A program made the position numbers and the translations under genes. Below the pieces are notes generated by a model. That model worked only from the letters and a program-made list of their open reading frames with translations. It was not told where the DNA came from and did no database searches. DNA of 64,000 nucleotides, taken from Sphingopyxis sp. OAS728. Its GTDB lineage: Bacteria > Pseudomonadota > Alphaproteobacteria > Sphingomonadales > Sphingomonadaceae. Positions 8,350 through 16,724 of this stretch are shown here, one piece after another. Each line of letters opens with the position of its first letter. Position 1 is the stretch's first letter. The stretch lies in the NCBI RefSeq assembly GCF_014873485.1, contig NZ_JADBDT010000001.1, positions 4,706,501 through 4,770,500 of the forward strand, in the 5' to 3' direction.

Positions 8350-9270
8350 ATGCGGATCGTCGAATTGCCCGAGATACTGGACGCGCTGGACGAGGCGGCG
8401 GCGCTTGCCGCGGTCGAGGACGGGTTTCGCCGCCTTCATCGCGGTGGCGTACAACTCGCCGAGGTCGCGCATCTCAATTTCGAGCATCCCCCCGGCGATT
8501 GCCACGTCAAAGGCGGTTATATCGCCGGCGACGACGTCTTCGTCTTCAAATTTGCAACAAGCTTCTATCGCAATCCCGAACAGGGTCTGTCGTCGAGCAA
8601 CGGCTGCATGATCGTCGTGAGCGCGAAGACCGGCGAACAGCTTGCGATGCTTAAAGATCAGGGCATACTCACCGACACGCGCACCGCGATGGCGGGCGCA
8701 ATCGCCGCGCGCGCGATCGTGCGCCCGGGGTCAAAGATACTGGGTGTCGTGGGCACGGGCATTCAGGCCAAGATGCAGGGCGAAATGATCGCGCGTCTGC
8801 TCGGTCTCGATGAAATACTTGTCTGTGGACGTAGTCCTGACAAGGCCTTGGCGCTCGCTAACGACCTGGGCGGTGAGGCGGTCGATCTGGCCGAACTGTG
8901 CGCCCGCGCCGATCTGATCGTCACCACGACGCCGTCAACGTCGCCCGTGCTGACGGCCGATATCGTGCGGCCGGGGACGAGGATCGTTGCGGTCGGCGCC
9001 GACACGCCGGGCAAACAGGAACTCGAAACCGCGCTGACCGCGAAGGCGCGACTGATCGTCGATTCCGCAGTGCAATGCGCCCATCATGGCGAGGCCGGCT
9101 GGCCGATCCGCGCGGGGCAGATTGCGCCCGAAACGCTCGTCGAACTCGGCGCGCTGCTCGAAAATCCGGTCGCATTTCCCGACGACGAGATCGTCGTCGC
9201 CGACCTCACGGGCGTCGCAGTGCAGGACATCGCGATCGCCAAGACGGTGTGGGAACGGCTCGCGAACTAA
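8350..9270 (+). CDS. ornithine cyclodeaminase / mu-crystallin family protein
   Basis: 306 residues. The family includes ornithine cyclodeaminase, ketimine reductases, and alanine or lysine dehydrogenase-like enzymes. The NAD(P)-binding motif GVVGTGIQAKMQ lies at about 132-143. The substrate-pocket Lys (VFKFATSF) and Arg (DTRTAMA) are in their usual places, and VGADTPGKQEL provides the later conserved acidic region. The start is set at the ATG at 8350 with AGGAAGG just upstream; a longer frame from 8077 would run into the divergent regulator and adds non-homologous sequence. A bidirectional terminator follows at once. The specific reaction is not resolved. Confidence 0.85.
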   Translation: MRIVELPEILDALDEAAALAAVEDGFRRLHRGGVQLAEVAHLNFEHPPGDCHVKGGYIAGDDVFVFKFATSFYRNPEQGLSSSNGCMIVVSAKTGEQLAMLKDQGILTDTRTAMAGAIAARAIVRPGSKILGVVGTGIQAKMQGEMIARLLGLDEILVCGRSPDKALALANDLGGEAVDLAELCARADLIVTTTPSTSPVLTADIVRPGTRIVAVGADTPGKQELETALTAKARLIVDSAVQCAHHGEAGWPIRAGQIAPETLVELGALLENPVAFPDDEIVVADLTGVAVQDIAIAKTVWERLAN

Positions 9271-9333
9271 GGCGCGCAAACAAAAGGGGCGGCCGATCCG
9301 GACTCGATCGGCCGCCCCTTTTGTTTGCGCGCC
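9271..9333. terminator. bidirectional intrinsic terminator with a perfect 28-bp stem
   Basis: The arms at 9271-9298 and 9306-9333 are perfect reverse complements (28 bp) with a 7-nt loop at 9299-9305. The arms contain AAACAAAA on one side and TTTTGTTT on the other, so each strand supplies a U-rich 3' flank within the stem. It fills almost the whole gap between two convergent genes. Confidence 0.9.
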
Positions 9334-9343
9334 CTGCGCCTTG

Positions 9344-10444
9344 TCAGCCGCGCAACGCCGCCGAGATGGCGACCAGCCCCGCTTCCATCTCCTCGCGCGT
9401 CGGCCAGCCATAGCCAAGGCGGAAATAGGTATCGGGCAGGTCGAACCAGTGGCCGGGCGCCACATAGGTGCCATGGTCATTGAGCAACCGCTCGTAGAAG
9501 GCCGCGACGCCGCCTGCGGGTTCGCTGCGCATCCGTACGAAGCCGACAACTCCGCCTGACGGCTCGTTCCATTCGAGCATATCCTCGCCCGCCATCCATT
9601 CGATCGCGCGCGCGCGGCGCTGCCCCATCTCGGCGAGTGTTTCGGCGAGGACCTTGTCCTTCTGCGACAGAAGCTGCTCGGCGATCCACTCGTCGACGAC
9701 GCTGCCGCAGATCGCGATCTGCTCCTTCGCCGCGAGGAAAATCTCGTGCAGTTCGGGGTTCTGGACGATCAGCCAGCCCATGCGCGTGCCGGGAATGCCA
9801 TAGGCCTTCGACAGCGACGACACGCTGATCACATGCCTGCCGAGCGTCGCGGCGAGCGGGGTCAGCGTGCCGAAGCACAGCTCGCGATAGGTTTCGTCGA
9901 CCACCAGATAGGCGCCGGCTTCGGCGGCGATCTGCGCGAGGCGGCGGAGTTCCGCCTCGTCGGACAATATGCCGCTCGGGTTGTGCGGGTGGGTGATGCT
10001 GATGACCTTGGTCTTCGGCGTCACCGCGGCGGCAATCTGGTCGACGTCGGTACGAAAGCCGGTGTCGAAGGTCAGGTCGATATAGCTGATCTCGCACCCG
10101 ATCGCGCGCGGGGTTTCGAGGTTGAGCCCGTAGTTCGGCCGCACGACGACGATATGGTCACCGGGCGAAAGCAGTGCCGTCGCGATGATGAACAGCGCCC
10201 CGGCGGCCCCCGTGGTGACGAGCACATCGTCGGCGGTCAGCCCCGCACCATCGCGCGCGATCAGCGCTCGCAGCGACGTGCTGCCACGATGCTCGGTATA
10301 GAGCAGGGTGAGGTCGGGCACGGTCAGTCCGAGATCGGACAACTTGCGGTCCGAAATCGAACTTTCGGCCAGATTGTTGCGGATATTTCCGTACCCGAAC
10401 TCTTCGGGGGACTCGACCTCGATCGGAAGTCTTGCGTAACGCAT
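9344..10444 (-). CDS. class I/II PLP aminotransferase
   Basis: 366 residues, fold-type I. Lys213 in SSLSKAYGIPGTRMGW is the PLP lysine. Asn155 in HPHNPSG, Asp183 and Tyr186 in VVDETYREL, and Arg221 are the usual cofactor contacts. A carboxylate-binding Arg is expected near YFRLGYGW at the C-terminus. GAGGTGAG precedes the ATG. The substrate is not evident. The AraC-type gene lies 97 bp upstream on the same strand and may regulate it. With the dehydratase and ornithine-cyclodeaminase homologue it forms an amino-acid catabolic neighbourhood. Confidence 0.87.
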   Translation of the reverse strand: MRYARLPIEVESPEEFGYGNIRNNLAESSISDRKLSDLGLTVPDLTLLYTEHRGSTSLRALIARDGAGLTADDVLVTTGAAGALFIIATALLSPGDHIVVVRPNYGLNLETPRAIGCEISYIDLTFDTGFRTDVDQIAAAVTPKTKVISITHPHNPSGILSDEAELRRLAQIAAEAGAYLVVDETYRELCFGTLTPLAATLGRHVISVSSLSKAYGIPGTRMGWLIVQNPELHEIFLAAKEQIAICGSVVDEWIAEQLLSQKDKVLAETLAEMGQRRARAIEWMAGEDMLEWNEPSGGVVGFVRMRSEPAGGVAAFYERLLNDHGTYVAPGHWFDLPDTYFRLGYGWPTREEMEAGLVAISAALRG

Positions 10445-10541
10445 GGCGGCTCACCTCGATAAATATGGAGCCCGGATCATGCTGGAACGGGCGGCATCGT
10501 GCCACCCCTCCTTCGGGGGATGCCTATTTGCGTCCGCGCAT

Positions 10542-11297
10542 TCAGGCCGTGGCCTCGCGGCCGCGCATCTTGGTCGGCGCCATGCCGAAGCGGCGGGCAA
10601 AGGCGCGCGTAAAGCTCGCGTTGCTCATATAGCCGCAATTATAGCCGATGCTCGATATCGGAAGATCGCTCTGCGCCAGGAGCTGGCGCGCACGCTGCAG
10701 CCGCCGCTCGCTCACCGCCTCGGCGACGCTGCACTGGTAAAGCTCGCGAAAGCCCCGTGTCAGTTTGGCTTTGCTGAGGCCGCAGCGCCGCGCGACGCTG
10801 CCCACGGTGAGCTTTTCCTGCCACTTTTCGTTGACCAGTTGGTGCGCCGCGGCGACGCGCGTGATGTCGAGTTCGCTGAGCGAGGTGCTGCCGCCCACCT
10901 CGACCATGCGGTCGGCGGCGAGTTCGGCGAAAAGCTGGCAGAGCAATTCCTGGCTGCGCGCGCTGCGAAGCATGTCGTCGACTTCGCTGTTGCCCTCGAC
11001 GGCGACCACCGCGCGGCCGAGCCCGCGAAGATTGGCGGGGAGATACCAGCGTCCATCCGCCTTGGGGCGGAGGCCGAACAAGCGGTCGCACGCCGCCCGA
11101 CTGATAGCGAATACAACGAGATGATCGTCGGCGAGGCCGGCAATATCGCCGGGGAGGAGCATCGACACAGCAGGCTCGCCAATATCACCAAAGCCGAAGA
11201 TGAGCGCGTCGGGCGGCAAAACCTCGGGGTCGCAGGGGCCGCGACCGACGAAGCTCGTAAACTCCGGAGAAATGCGAATGGATAGCTTGTTGGTCAT
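10542..11297 (-). CDS. AraC-family transcriptional regulator
   Basis: About 251 residues. The C-terminal ~100 residues hold the two AraC helix-turn-helix units (LTVGSVARRCGLSKAKLTRG and LPISSIGYNCGYMSNASFTRAF) ending in the MAPTKMR signature. The N-terminal part is an unassigned sensor domain. The start is set at the ATG ending at 11297 (MTNKLSIR). The frame stays open to 11636, but that extension would overlap the divergent XRE-cupin gene, so it is rejected. Likely targets are the downstream aminotransferase gene and the divergent locus. Confidence 0.82.
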   Translation of the reverse strand: MTNKLSIRISPEFTSFVGRGPCDPEVLPPDALIFGFGDIGEPAVSMLLPGDIAGLADDHLVVFAISRAACDRLFGLRPKADGRWYLPANLRGLGRAVVAVEGNSEVDDMLRSARSQELLCQLFAELAADRMVEVGGSTSLSELDITRVAAAHQLVNEKWQEKLTVGSVARRCGLSKAKLTRGFRELYQCSVAEAVSERRLQRARQLLAQSDLPISSIGYNCGYMSNASFTRAFARRFGMAPTKMRGREATA

Positions 11298-11479
11298 CCT
11301 GTCATCCCAGCGAATCGGCGCATCAGTGGCGGCGTGCAGCGCTGTATGCAACCAAATCGACAACACCCAATGCGCAAAATTCTTTGCCGATCGTCTTGAT
11401 CCATGATGCTGTCTGGCTTGATCGATGCGATAAATACGCAAATATATGCTAGATGAGAAAATCGAGTGAAAGGACGCAA

Positions 11480-12145
11480 ATGCCGGCAACGCGCCAACCC
11501 ATTCCAACCGGAAGCGATCGGCGGACCGCCGTCGACGGCAATCCCGGGATATTCCTGAGGGAGCTGCGGATTGAAAAGGGATGGACGCTTGCCGAGGTGA
11601 GCGAGCGCACCCGTATTCCGGTTTCAACTTTGTCAAAGATTGAAACCGGCAAGATGTCGCTCAATTATGAAAAGCTTCTGCGGCTGAGCCAGGGGCTCGA
11701 CATTGACATCACGCAGCTGTTCGCGGCGGCGACGTCGGTCCCGGCCGCCACGCATACCGCCACCGGCCGGCGCAGCATCACGCCCGCCGGTGAGGGGCCG
11801 TCGATCAAGACGGCGACCTATAATTACACCTATCCGTCGGCGGATTTGCTCAACAAGACGCTCAATCCGATGATCATCGACATCAAGGTGCGCTCGATCG
11901 ACGATTTCGGCGATCTGATGCGCCACTCGGGGGAGGAATATGTCCTCGTGCTCGAAGGCGAATGCGATTTTCACACCGACATGTACGCGCCATCGCGCCT
12001 GAAAACGGGCGATTCGGCCTATTTCGACGCGTCGATGGGGCATGGCTATGTTGCGGTGGGCGATGGACCATGCCGTATCCTGTCGGTCTGCTCGGCAACC
12101 GATGCCGACCTGAAGTCGGCGCTTCATCCGGTCGAAACCGAATAA
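11480..12145 (+). CDS. XRE-family regulator with C-terminal cupin domain
   Basis: 221 residues. An N-terminal Cro/CI helix-turn-helix (about 24-76: FLRELRIEKGWTLAEVSERT... PVSTLSKIETGK) is joined to a cupin ligand-binding domain (about 140-205: HSGEEYVLVLEGE... LKTGDSAYFD). Regulators of this design control catabolism of amines, amino acids and peptides. GAAAGGA at 11468-11474 selects the ATG at 11480 over the one at 11453. It heads the D-amino-acid-type gene run, and AT-rich palindromes of a similar style occur before the next gene, before the dgcN-like gene, and before the TonB receptor at 28.8 kb, which suggests a shared regulon. Confidence 0.87.
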   Translation: MPATRQPIPTGSDRRTAVDGNPGIFLRELRIEKGWTLAEVSERTRIPVSTLSKIETGKMSLNYEKLLRLSQGLDIDITQLFAAATSVPAATHTATGRRSITPAGEGPSIKTATYNYTYPSADLLNKTLNPMIIDIKVRSIDDFGDLMRHSGEEYVLVLEGECDFHTDMYAPSRLKTGDSAYFDASMGHGYVAVGDGPCRILSVCSATDADLKSALHPVETE

Positions 12146-12262
12146 TCCTATAACCCTGACCCTGCGCTCCCGCTAATCGGCTCTCGCCGCCGATTCGGAA
12201 AATTCCGCCGTTCTGAAATTTGCCCGCGGCATCGCACCGCGGCTGCCCCGCCGCGTCCGCCA

Positions 12263-12327
12263 TTGACAAATTTTCGTTCTGGATGCCTATGTCCGGAATT
12301 GAAAATATTTCAAAAACTGAAATTTCA
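12263..12327 (+). promoter_or_regulatory. promoter and palindromic operator before the first serine hydrolase gene
   Basis: TTGACA at 12263-12268 and CTATGT at 12287-12292 (18-bp spacer) form a plausible sigma-70 promoter. Just downstream are TTGAAA-ATA-TTTCAA (12299-12313) and the perfect palindrome TGAAATTTCA (12318-12327), placed where a repressor would block initiation. The rest of the 224-bp gap shows no gene. The binding protein is not shown; the adjacent XRE-cupin regulator is the leading candidate. Confidence 0.5.
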
Positions 12328-12369
12328 TCGACAAGGCCGGCAAATGGCTACGTCGAAAGGGGAGGGCGA

Positions 12370-14343
12370 ATGCGGTTTATATGGTCTTGCGCAATGCTGG
12401 CTGCGGCGATGCTGGTCGGGGTCATGGCGCCATCGGTGACGCTGTCCGCCGCGCAAACGGCGCCCAAGCCGCTGGACGCGCGCGGCCCAAGCCCGTTGTC
12501 CGCCCCGGCGATGATCAAAAGCGACGTCGATGCGTGGCTCGATGGCTATATGCCCTATGCCCTCAAGCGCGGCGACGCGGCGGGTGCGGTGGTGGTGGTG
12601 GTCAAGGACGGCAAGGTGCTGACCCAGCGCGGTTTCGGTTACGCCGATGTCGGGAAGCGGCGGCCCGTCGATCCCGAAGCCACGCTTTTCCGGCAGGCCT
12701 CGGTGTCGAAGTTGATTACCTGGACGGCAGTGATGCGACTCGTCGAGCAGGGCAAGATCGATCTCGACAAGGACATCAATAGCTACCTCGATTTCAGGAT
12801 TCCGCCTTTCGCCGGCAAGCCGGTGACGATGCGCAACCTGATGACGCACACCGGCGGCTTCGACGAGGTGCAGCGCGGGCTCAACAGCTATGATCCGAAA
12901 AAGATCCCGTCGCTCGGCGAGGCGCTGAAGCGCCAGGTTCCGTACCGGATCTACGCGCCGGGCACGACGCCGGCCTATTCGAACTACGGCACCTCGCTGG
13001 CGGGCTATATCGTCGAGCGCGTGTCGGGGCTCCCCTATGATGATTATGTCGAGCGCCACATCTTTGCGCCCGCAGGCATGACGCGATCGACCTTTCGCCA
13101 GCCGCTTCCCGCACGGCTGAAGCCCTCGATGGCGAGCGGCTATATGCTGGGCTCGGGCAAGCCGGGGCCGTTCGAACTCAGCAGCCTCGCGCCGTCGGGC
13201 GCGATGACCGCGTCGGGCGCCGACATGGCGCGCTTCATGATCGCGCATCTCGAGAAGGGCGGCCCGCTCCTGAAACCCGCGACCGCGGCGCAGATGCACG
13301 ACACGATCCTTCGGCTGGTTCCGCCGCTCAACGGGATGGCGCTGGGATTTTACGAGCAGAATATCAACGGCCGCAAAGCGCTGTCGCACGCCGGCGACAG
13401 CCTCAATTTCCACAGCCAGCTCTGGATCTTCCCCGAGGAGAAGGTCGGCATCTATATGTCGATGAACGCCGCGGGGATGCAGAATGTGTCGGGGCCGATC
13501 CGCGCCTATCTGTTCGAAGCCTTCGCCGATCGCTACTTCCCGTTCGATGAGCGCGACGGCCGCGTTGATGCCGCAACCGCGCGCGAGCATGCGCGCATGA
13601 TGGTCGGCACCTACAACAAGACCCGGCGGCTCGAAACGAGCTTCCTGAAAGCGATGGAACTGGCCGGGCAGACGAAAGTCTCCCTCGATGGTGACGGCGG
13701 CATACGGGTGAACGCCGCGCCGGGCATCGGCGGCCAGCCGCGCAAATGGGTCGAAATAGCCCCGTTTTTGTGGCGCGAAGCCGATGGTAAGATGCGTCTC
13801 GCCGCGAAGGTCGAAAATGGCCGCGTCGTGCGTTTCAGCGTCGATTCGGCGTCACCCTATATCGCGTTCGATCGCGTGCCCTGGTATCTGTCGACCGCCT
13901 GGCTCACGCCGGCGATGCTCGTCAGCCTCGGCGCGCTGCTGCTCACCGCGATCGCCTGGCCCGTAGGGGCGATTGTCCGTCGCCGGTACGGCGTGAAAGC
14001 AGACCTCGCGCCCGCCGCGCTCAGAAGTTACCGATTGACGCGCGGCTTTGCGGCCCTCGCCGTCGCGGTGATGGTCGCGTGGATCCTGTTCGTGTCGACG
14101 CTGGTCAGCGATTTCTCGTCGCTCAGCGGCGAACTCGACTGGGCGCTGGTGACGCTGCAGATCGCGACGCCGATCATATTCCTAGGCCTGCTCGCCAGCA
14201 CGTTCTGGAACATCCGACACGTCTGGACGGGCAAGCGCGGGAGGTTCGCCAAATTCTGGAGCATCGTCTTGCTCGCCAGCGCCGTGGTCCTCCTGTGGAT
14301 CGGCGCGGGCTTCCACCTGATCGGCTTCGGGACCCGCTTCTGA
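12370..14343 (+). CDS. serine hydrolase (beta-lactamase/class C fold) with 4-TM C-terminal tail
   Basis: 657 residues. There is an N-terminal signal peptide to about residue 28 (ending LSAAQ), then a penicillin-binding/class C beta-lactamase fold: Ser111-V-S-Lys114 (SxxK), Tyr203-S-Asn205 (YxN), and HAGD as the likely third motif. The final ~150 residues hold about four hydrophobic helices (near 510-535, 563-585, 597-617, 630-652). The periplasmic hydrolase is therefore tethered to the inner membrane. Relatives include D-aminopeptidases, D,D-peptidases and esterases. GGAGG at 12361-12365 fixes the ATG. It has a close paralogue at 23238-25229, and the two bracket the gene run. Confidence 0.87.
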   Translation: MRFIWSCAMLAAAMLVGVMAPSVTLSAAQTAPKPLDARGPSPLSAPAMIKSDVDAWLDGYMPYALKRGDAAGAVVVVVKDGKVLTQRGFGYADVGKRRPVDPEATLFRQASVSKLITWTAVMRLVEQGKIDLDKDINSYLDFRIPPFAGKPVTMRNLMTHTGGFDEVQRGLNSYDPKKIPSLGEALKRQVPYRIYAPGTTPAYSNYGTSLAGYIVERVSGLPYDDYVERHIFAPAGMTRSTFRQPLPARLKPSMASGYMLGSGKPGPFELSSLAPSGAMTASGADMARFMIAHLEKGGPLLKPATAAQMHDTILRLVPPLNGMALGFYEQNINGRKALSHAGDSLNFHSQLWIFPEEKVGIYMSMNAAGMQNVSGPIRAYLFEAFADRYFPFDERDGRVDAATAREHARMMVGTYNKTRRLETSFLKAMELAGQTKVSLDGDGGIRVNAAPGIGGQPRKWVEIAPFLWREADGKMRLAAKVENGRVVRFSVDSASPYIAFDRVPWYLSTAWLTPAMLVSLGALLLTAIAWPVGAIVRRRYGVKADLAPAALRSYRLTRGFAALAVAVMVAWILFVSTLVSDFSSLSGELDWALVTLQIATPIIFLGLLASTFWNIRHVWTGKRGRFAKFWSIVLLASAVVLLWIGAGFHLIGFGTRF

Positions 14344-14346
14344 CGG

Positions 14347-14384
14347 GGCAGGGCGGGGCGCTCGGCATAGCCGCCCCGCCTGCC
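14347..14384 (+). terminator. GC-rich hairpin after the serine hydrolase gene
   Basis: GGCAGGGCGGGGCG (14347-14360) pairs with CGCCCCGCCTGCC (14372-14384) with one bulged G and an 11-nt loop. It begins 4 bp after the stop codon. It is followed by AAAAGAAAA rather than a T run, so it may attenuate transcription instead of fully terminating it. Confidence 0.45.
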
Positions 14385-14410
14385 GGCAAAAGAAAACTTC
14401 TCCAATCATA

Positions 14411-14439
14411 TTGCTTTTATCAAAATTTGAAAATAATGT
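14411..14439 (+). promoter_or_regulatory. promoter of the dgcN-like operon with palindrome in the spacer
   Basis: TTGCTT (14411-14416) and TAATGT (14434-14439) are spaced by exactly 17 bp. The spacer contains the palindrome TCAAA-A-TTTGA (14420-14430), an ideal position for a repressor. It resembles the TGAAA/TTTCA elements before the first serine hydrolase gene. Inference from position and sequence. Confidence 0.5.
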
Positions 14440-14523
14440 CCCAAACAGGTCAACAGGAGTGATTGCAGGATCGATACTGAGAAATCGGCCGATTCAGCCG
14501 CGCTTCCGAATTTGGTGAGAGAC

Positions 14524-15570
14524 GTGAACATTCAAACTTCCCTCGATGTCGCTGGCGGTGCCTTGCAGCTTCCGCAGCCCTATTTGCTGTTCCTCGGCGA
14601 CACGACGATCCGTGGTTATGCGAAGACCGCGTTCGGTCTTCGCGACTGGGCGCCCGAGAAATGCGTCGGCGAATATGCGCTGCGGGGTGCGACGGTCAGC
14701 GCCGGGCTGGAGCAGCTTGCACCGGCCGAAGCCAAGGCGCGCGGCGCGCGGTCGCTGCTCATCGGCGTCGCGAACAGCGGCGGCGTGATTCCCGAAAGCT
14801 GGATGCCGGCGCTCTTCGAAGCGCTCGAAGCGGGGCTCGATATTGTCAGCGGCATGCATATGCGGCTCGCCGATATGCCCGAACTCGCCGCGCGGGCCGA
14901 GCGCCTCGGTCGCCAGTTGATCGACGTGCGCCATCCGCCTGCCGGTCTGCCGGTCGGCACGGGCCGCAAGCGGAGCGGCAAGCGCCTGCTCACCGTCGGA
15001 ACCGACTGTGCGCTCGGCAAGAAATATACGGCGCTTGCGCTCGCGCGTGCCTTTGCCGCGCGCGGCGTCGACGCCGATTTCCGCGCGACGGGACAGACGG
15101 GCATCATGATCGCCGGCGGCGGCGTGCCGATGGACGCGGTCGTCTCGGATTTCGAGGCGGGCGCGGCGGAGACGGTGAGCCCCGACGCCGCCGACGATCA
15201 CTGGGATGTCGTGGAAGGGCAGGGCTCGCTGTTTCACCCCGCTTATGCCGCGGTATCGCTGGGCCTGCTCCACGGGAGCCAGCCTGACGTGATCGTCGTG
15301 TGCCATGAACCCGGTCGCGAAGAAATACTCGGATCTCCCGGCTACAGCTTGCCGAGCATCGAGGAAACGATCGATCTCAACCTGCGGCTGGGTAGCCGGA
15401 CCAATCCGGCGATCCGTTGTGCAGGCGTGTCCTTCAACACCGCGCATCTGGGCGAGGAAGAGGCCATCGCCCTGATGGCGGCCGAAAGCGAACGGCTCGG
15501 CCTCCCGGTCGCAGACCCGATCCGCGGCGGCGAAGCCTTCGCCCGTCTCGTGGATAGCTGTCTCGCATGA
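14524..15570 (+). CDS. dgcN: DgcN-like D-glutamate N-acetyltransferase (DUF1611 family)
   Basis: 348 residues. The family signature PYLLFLGD is at about 19-26, and a P-loop-like motif TVGTDCALGKKYTA at about 157-170. Characterised relatives named DgcN N-acetylate D-glutamate so that DgcA can racemise N-acetyl-D-Glu to N-acetyl-L-Glu. A DgcA-type gene lies 5.3 kb downstream in the same run, which supports the assignment. Candidate starts are TTG 14512, GTG 14515 and GTG 14524; the last is favoured by GGTGAGAG upstream. The stop overlaps the permease start (ATGA). The exact D-amino-acid substrate here is inferred. Confidence 0.75.
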   Translation: MNIQTSLDVAGGALQLPQPYLLFLGDTTIRGYAKTAFGLRDWAPEKCVGEYALRGATVSAGLEQLAPAEAKARGARSLLIGVANSGGVIPESWMPALFEALEAGLDIVSGMHMRLADMPELAARAERLGRQLIDVRHPPAGLPVGTGRKRSGKRLLTVGTDCALGKKYTALALARAFAARGVDADFRATGQTGIMIAGGGVPMDAVVSDFEAGAAETVSPDAADDHWDVVEGQGSLFHPAYAAVSLGLLHGSQPDVIVVCHEPGREEILGSPGYSLPSIEETIDLNLRLGSRTNPAIRCAGVSFNTAHLGEEEAIALMAAESERLGLPVADPIRGGEAFARLVDSCLA

Positions 15571-16724
15571 GCGCAGCGGCCATCCCGGCAGCGTCGGCTG
15601 GATCCTCCTGGTTCCAGCGCTTCCTGTTGCCGGGTTTCGCCTTCAAGGCCGTCGTGATCGGTGGCGGTTACGCCACCGGGCGCGAGCTCGCGGAATTTTT
15701 CCTGCCGAGTGGGCCGTGGGGCGGACTGGCGGCGATGCTGCTGGCAATGGTGCTGTGGAGCATCATCTGCGCGGTGACCTTCTCGCTCGCCCGCGCGATG
15801 GGCGCGTTCGATTATCGCAGCTTTTTCGAAGGGCTTCTGGGGCGCGCGTGGATCCTGTTCGAGGTCGGTTATGTCCTGCTCGTGACGCTCGTGCTCGCAG
15901 TGTTCGGCGCCGCGGCGGGCGAGATTGGCGCGTCGATCTTCGGCTGGCCGCCGCTCGCGGGAACGGCATTCCTCGCCGCGTCGATTGCGCTCTTCGTGAC
16001 CTTCGGCAATTCCTCGGTCGAGGGCCTGTTTAAATATGTCTCCTTCCTGCTCTACGGCGTCTACGCGCTGTTCATGGTCTTCGCGCTGAGCAGTTTTGGC
16101 GATGAGATTGCCGCGCGGTTCGCCATTCCCGCGCCGTCCGACGGCTGGATCCTCGGCGGCCTGACCTATACCGGATATAACGTCATCGGCGCGGTGGTGA
16201 TCCTGCCGGTGATCCGCCATCTGACCAGCCAGCGCGACGCGGTGACCGCGGGCCTGATCGCCGGCCCGCTCGCGATGGCGCCCGCGATCCTCTTCTTCGC
16301 CGCGATGATCGCTTTCTATCCGGGCATCGTGAGCGAAACGCTGCCGTCCGATTTCATGCTGCGGCAACTCGAAATGCCGCTGTTCCACCTGCTCTTCCAG
16401 TTCATGATCTTCGCGGCCCTGCTCGAAAGCGGCGCGGGCTCGGTGCACGCGATCAACGAGCGCGTCGATGCGGCGCGCCGGGCGCGCGGCGGGGCGCCGC
16501 TAGGCAAGCGGGCGCGCGCCGGTATCGCGGGCGCGCTGCTTGTCGGCTGCATGTTCCTCGCCGACCGCTTCGGCCTCGTGACGCTGATCGCCAGCGGTTA
16601 CCGCTTTCTCTCCTGGGTGTTCCTCGCGGTCTATGTCGCGCCATTGCTGACGGTCGGCCTGTACCGGCTGGTTCGCAGCCGGAAACAACAGCTTCAACCC
16701 GCCGTGCAGGGGAATGTGACGTGA
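15567..16724 (+). CDS. YkvI-type membrane transporter (APC/LeuT-fold superfamily)
   Basis: 385 residues with about ten hydrophobic helices and no signal peptide. The first helix carries the glycine-rich break KAVVIGGGYATGRELAEFF, as in YkvI/COG3949 permeases, which are distant relatives of LeuT-fold amino-acid transporters. It overlaps both neighbours (ATGA upstream, GTGA downstream), so it is translationally coupled to the dgcN-like gene and the hydrolase. The likely role is inner-membrane uptake of the amino acid or N-acyl amino acid processed by the locus; this is inferred from context. Confidence 0.78.
   Translation: MSAAAIPAASAGSSWFQRFLLPGFAFKAVVIGGGYATGRELAEFFLPSGPWGGLAAMLLAMVLWSIICAVTFSLARAMGAFDYRSFFEGLLGRAWILFEVGYVLLVTLVLAVFGAAAGEIGASIFGWPPLAGTAFLAASIALFVTFGNSSVEGLFKYVSFLLYGVYALFMVFALSSFGDEIAARFAIPAPSDGWILGGLTYTGYNVIGAVVILPVIRHLTSQRDAVTAGLIAGPLAMAPAILFFAAMIAFYPGIVSETLPSDFMLRQLEMPLFHLLFQFMIFAALLESGAGSVHAINERVDAARRARGGAPLGKRARAGIAGALLVGCMFLADRFGLVTLIASGYRFLSWVFLAVYVAPLLTVGLYRLVRSRKQQLQPAVQGNVT

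Noticed and set aside
11298..11636. N-terminal extension of the AraC-type regulator
   Set aside because: It would overlap the divergent XRE-cupin gene and its promoter and has no domain similarity.
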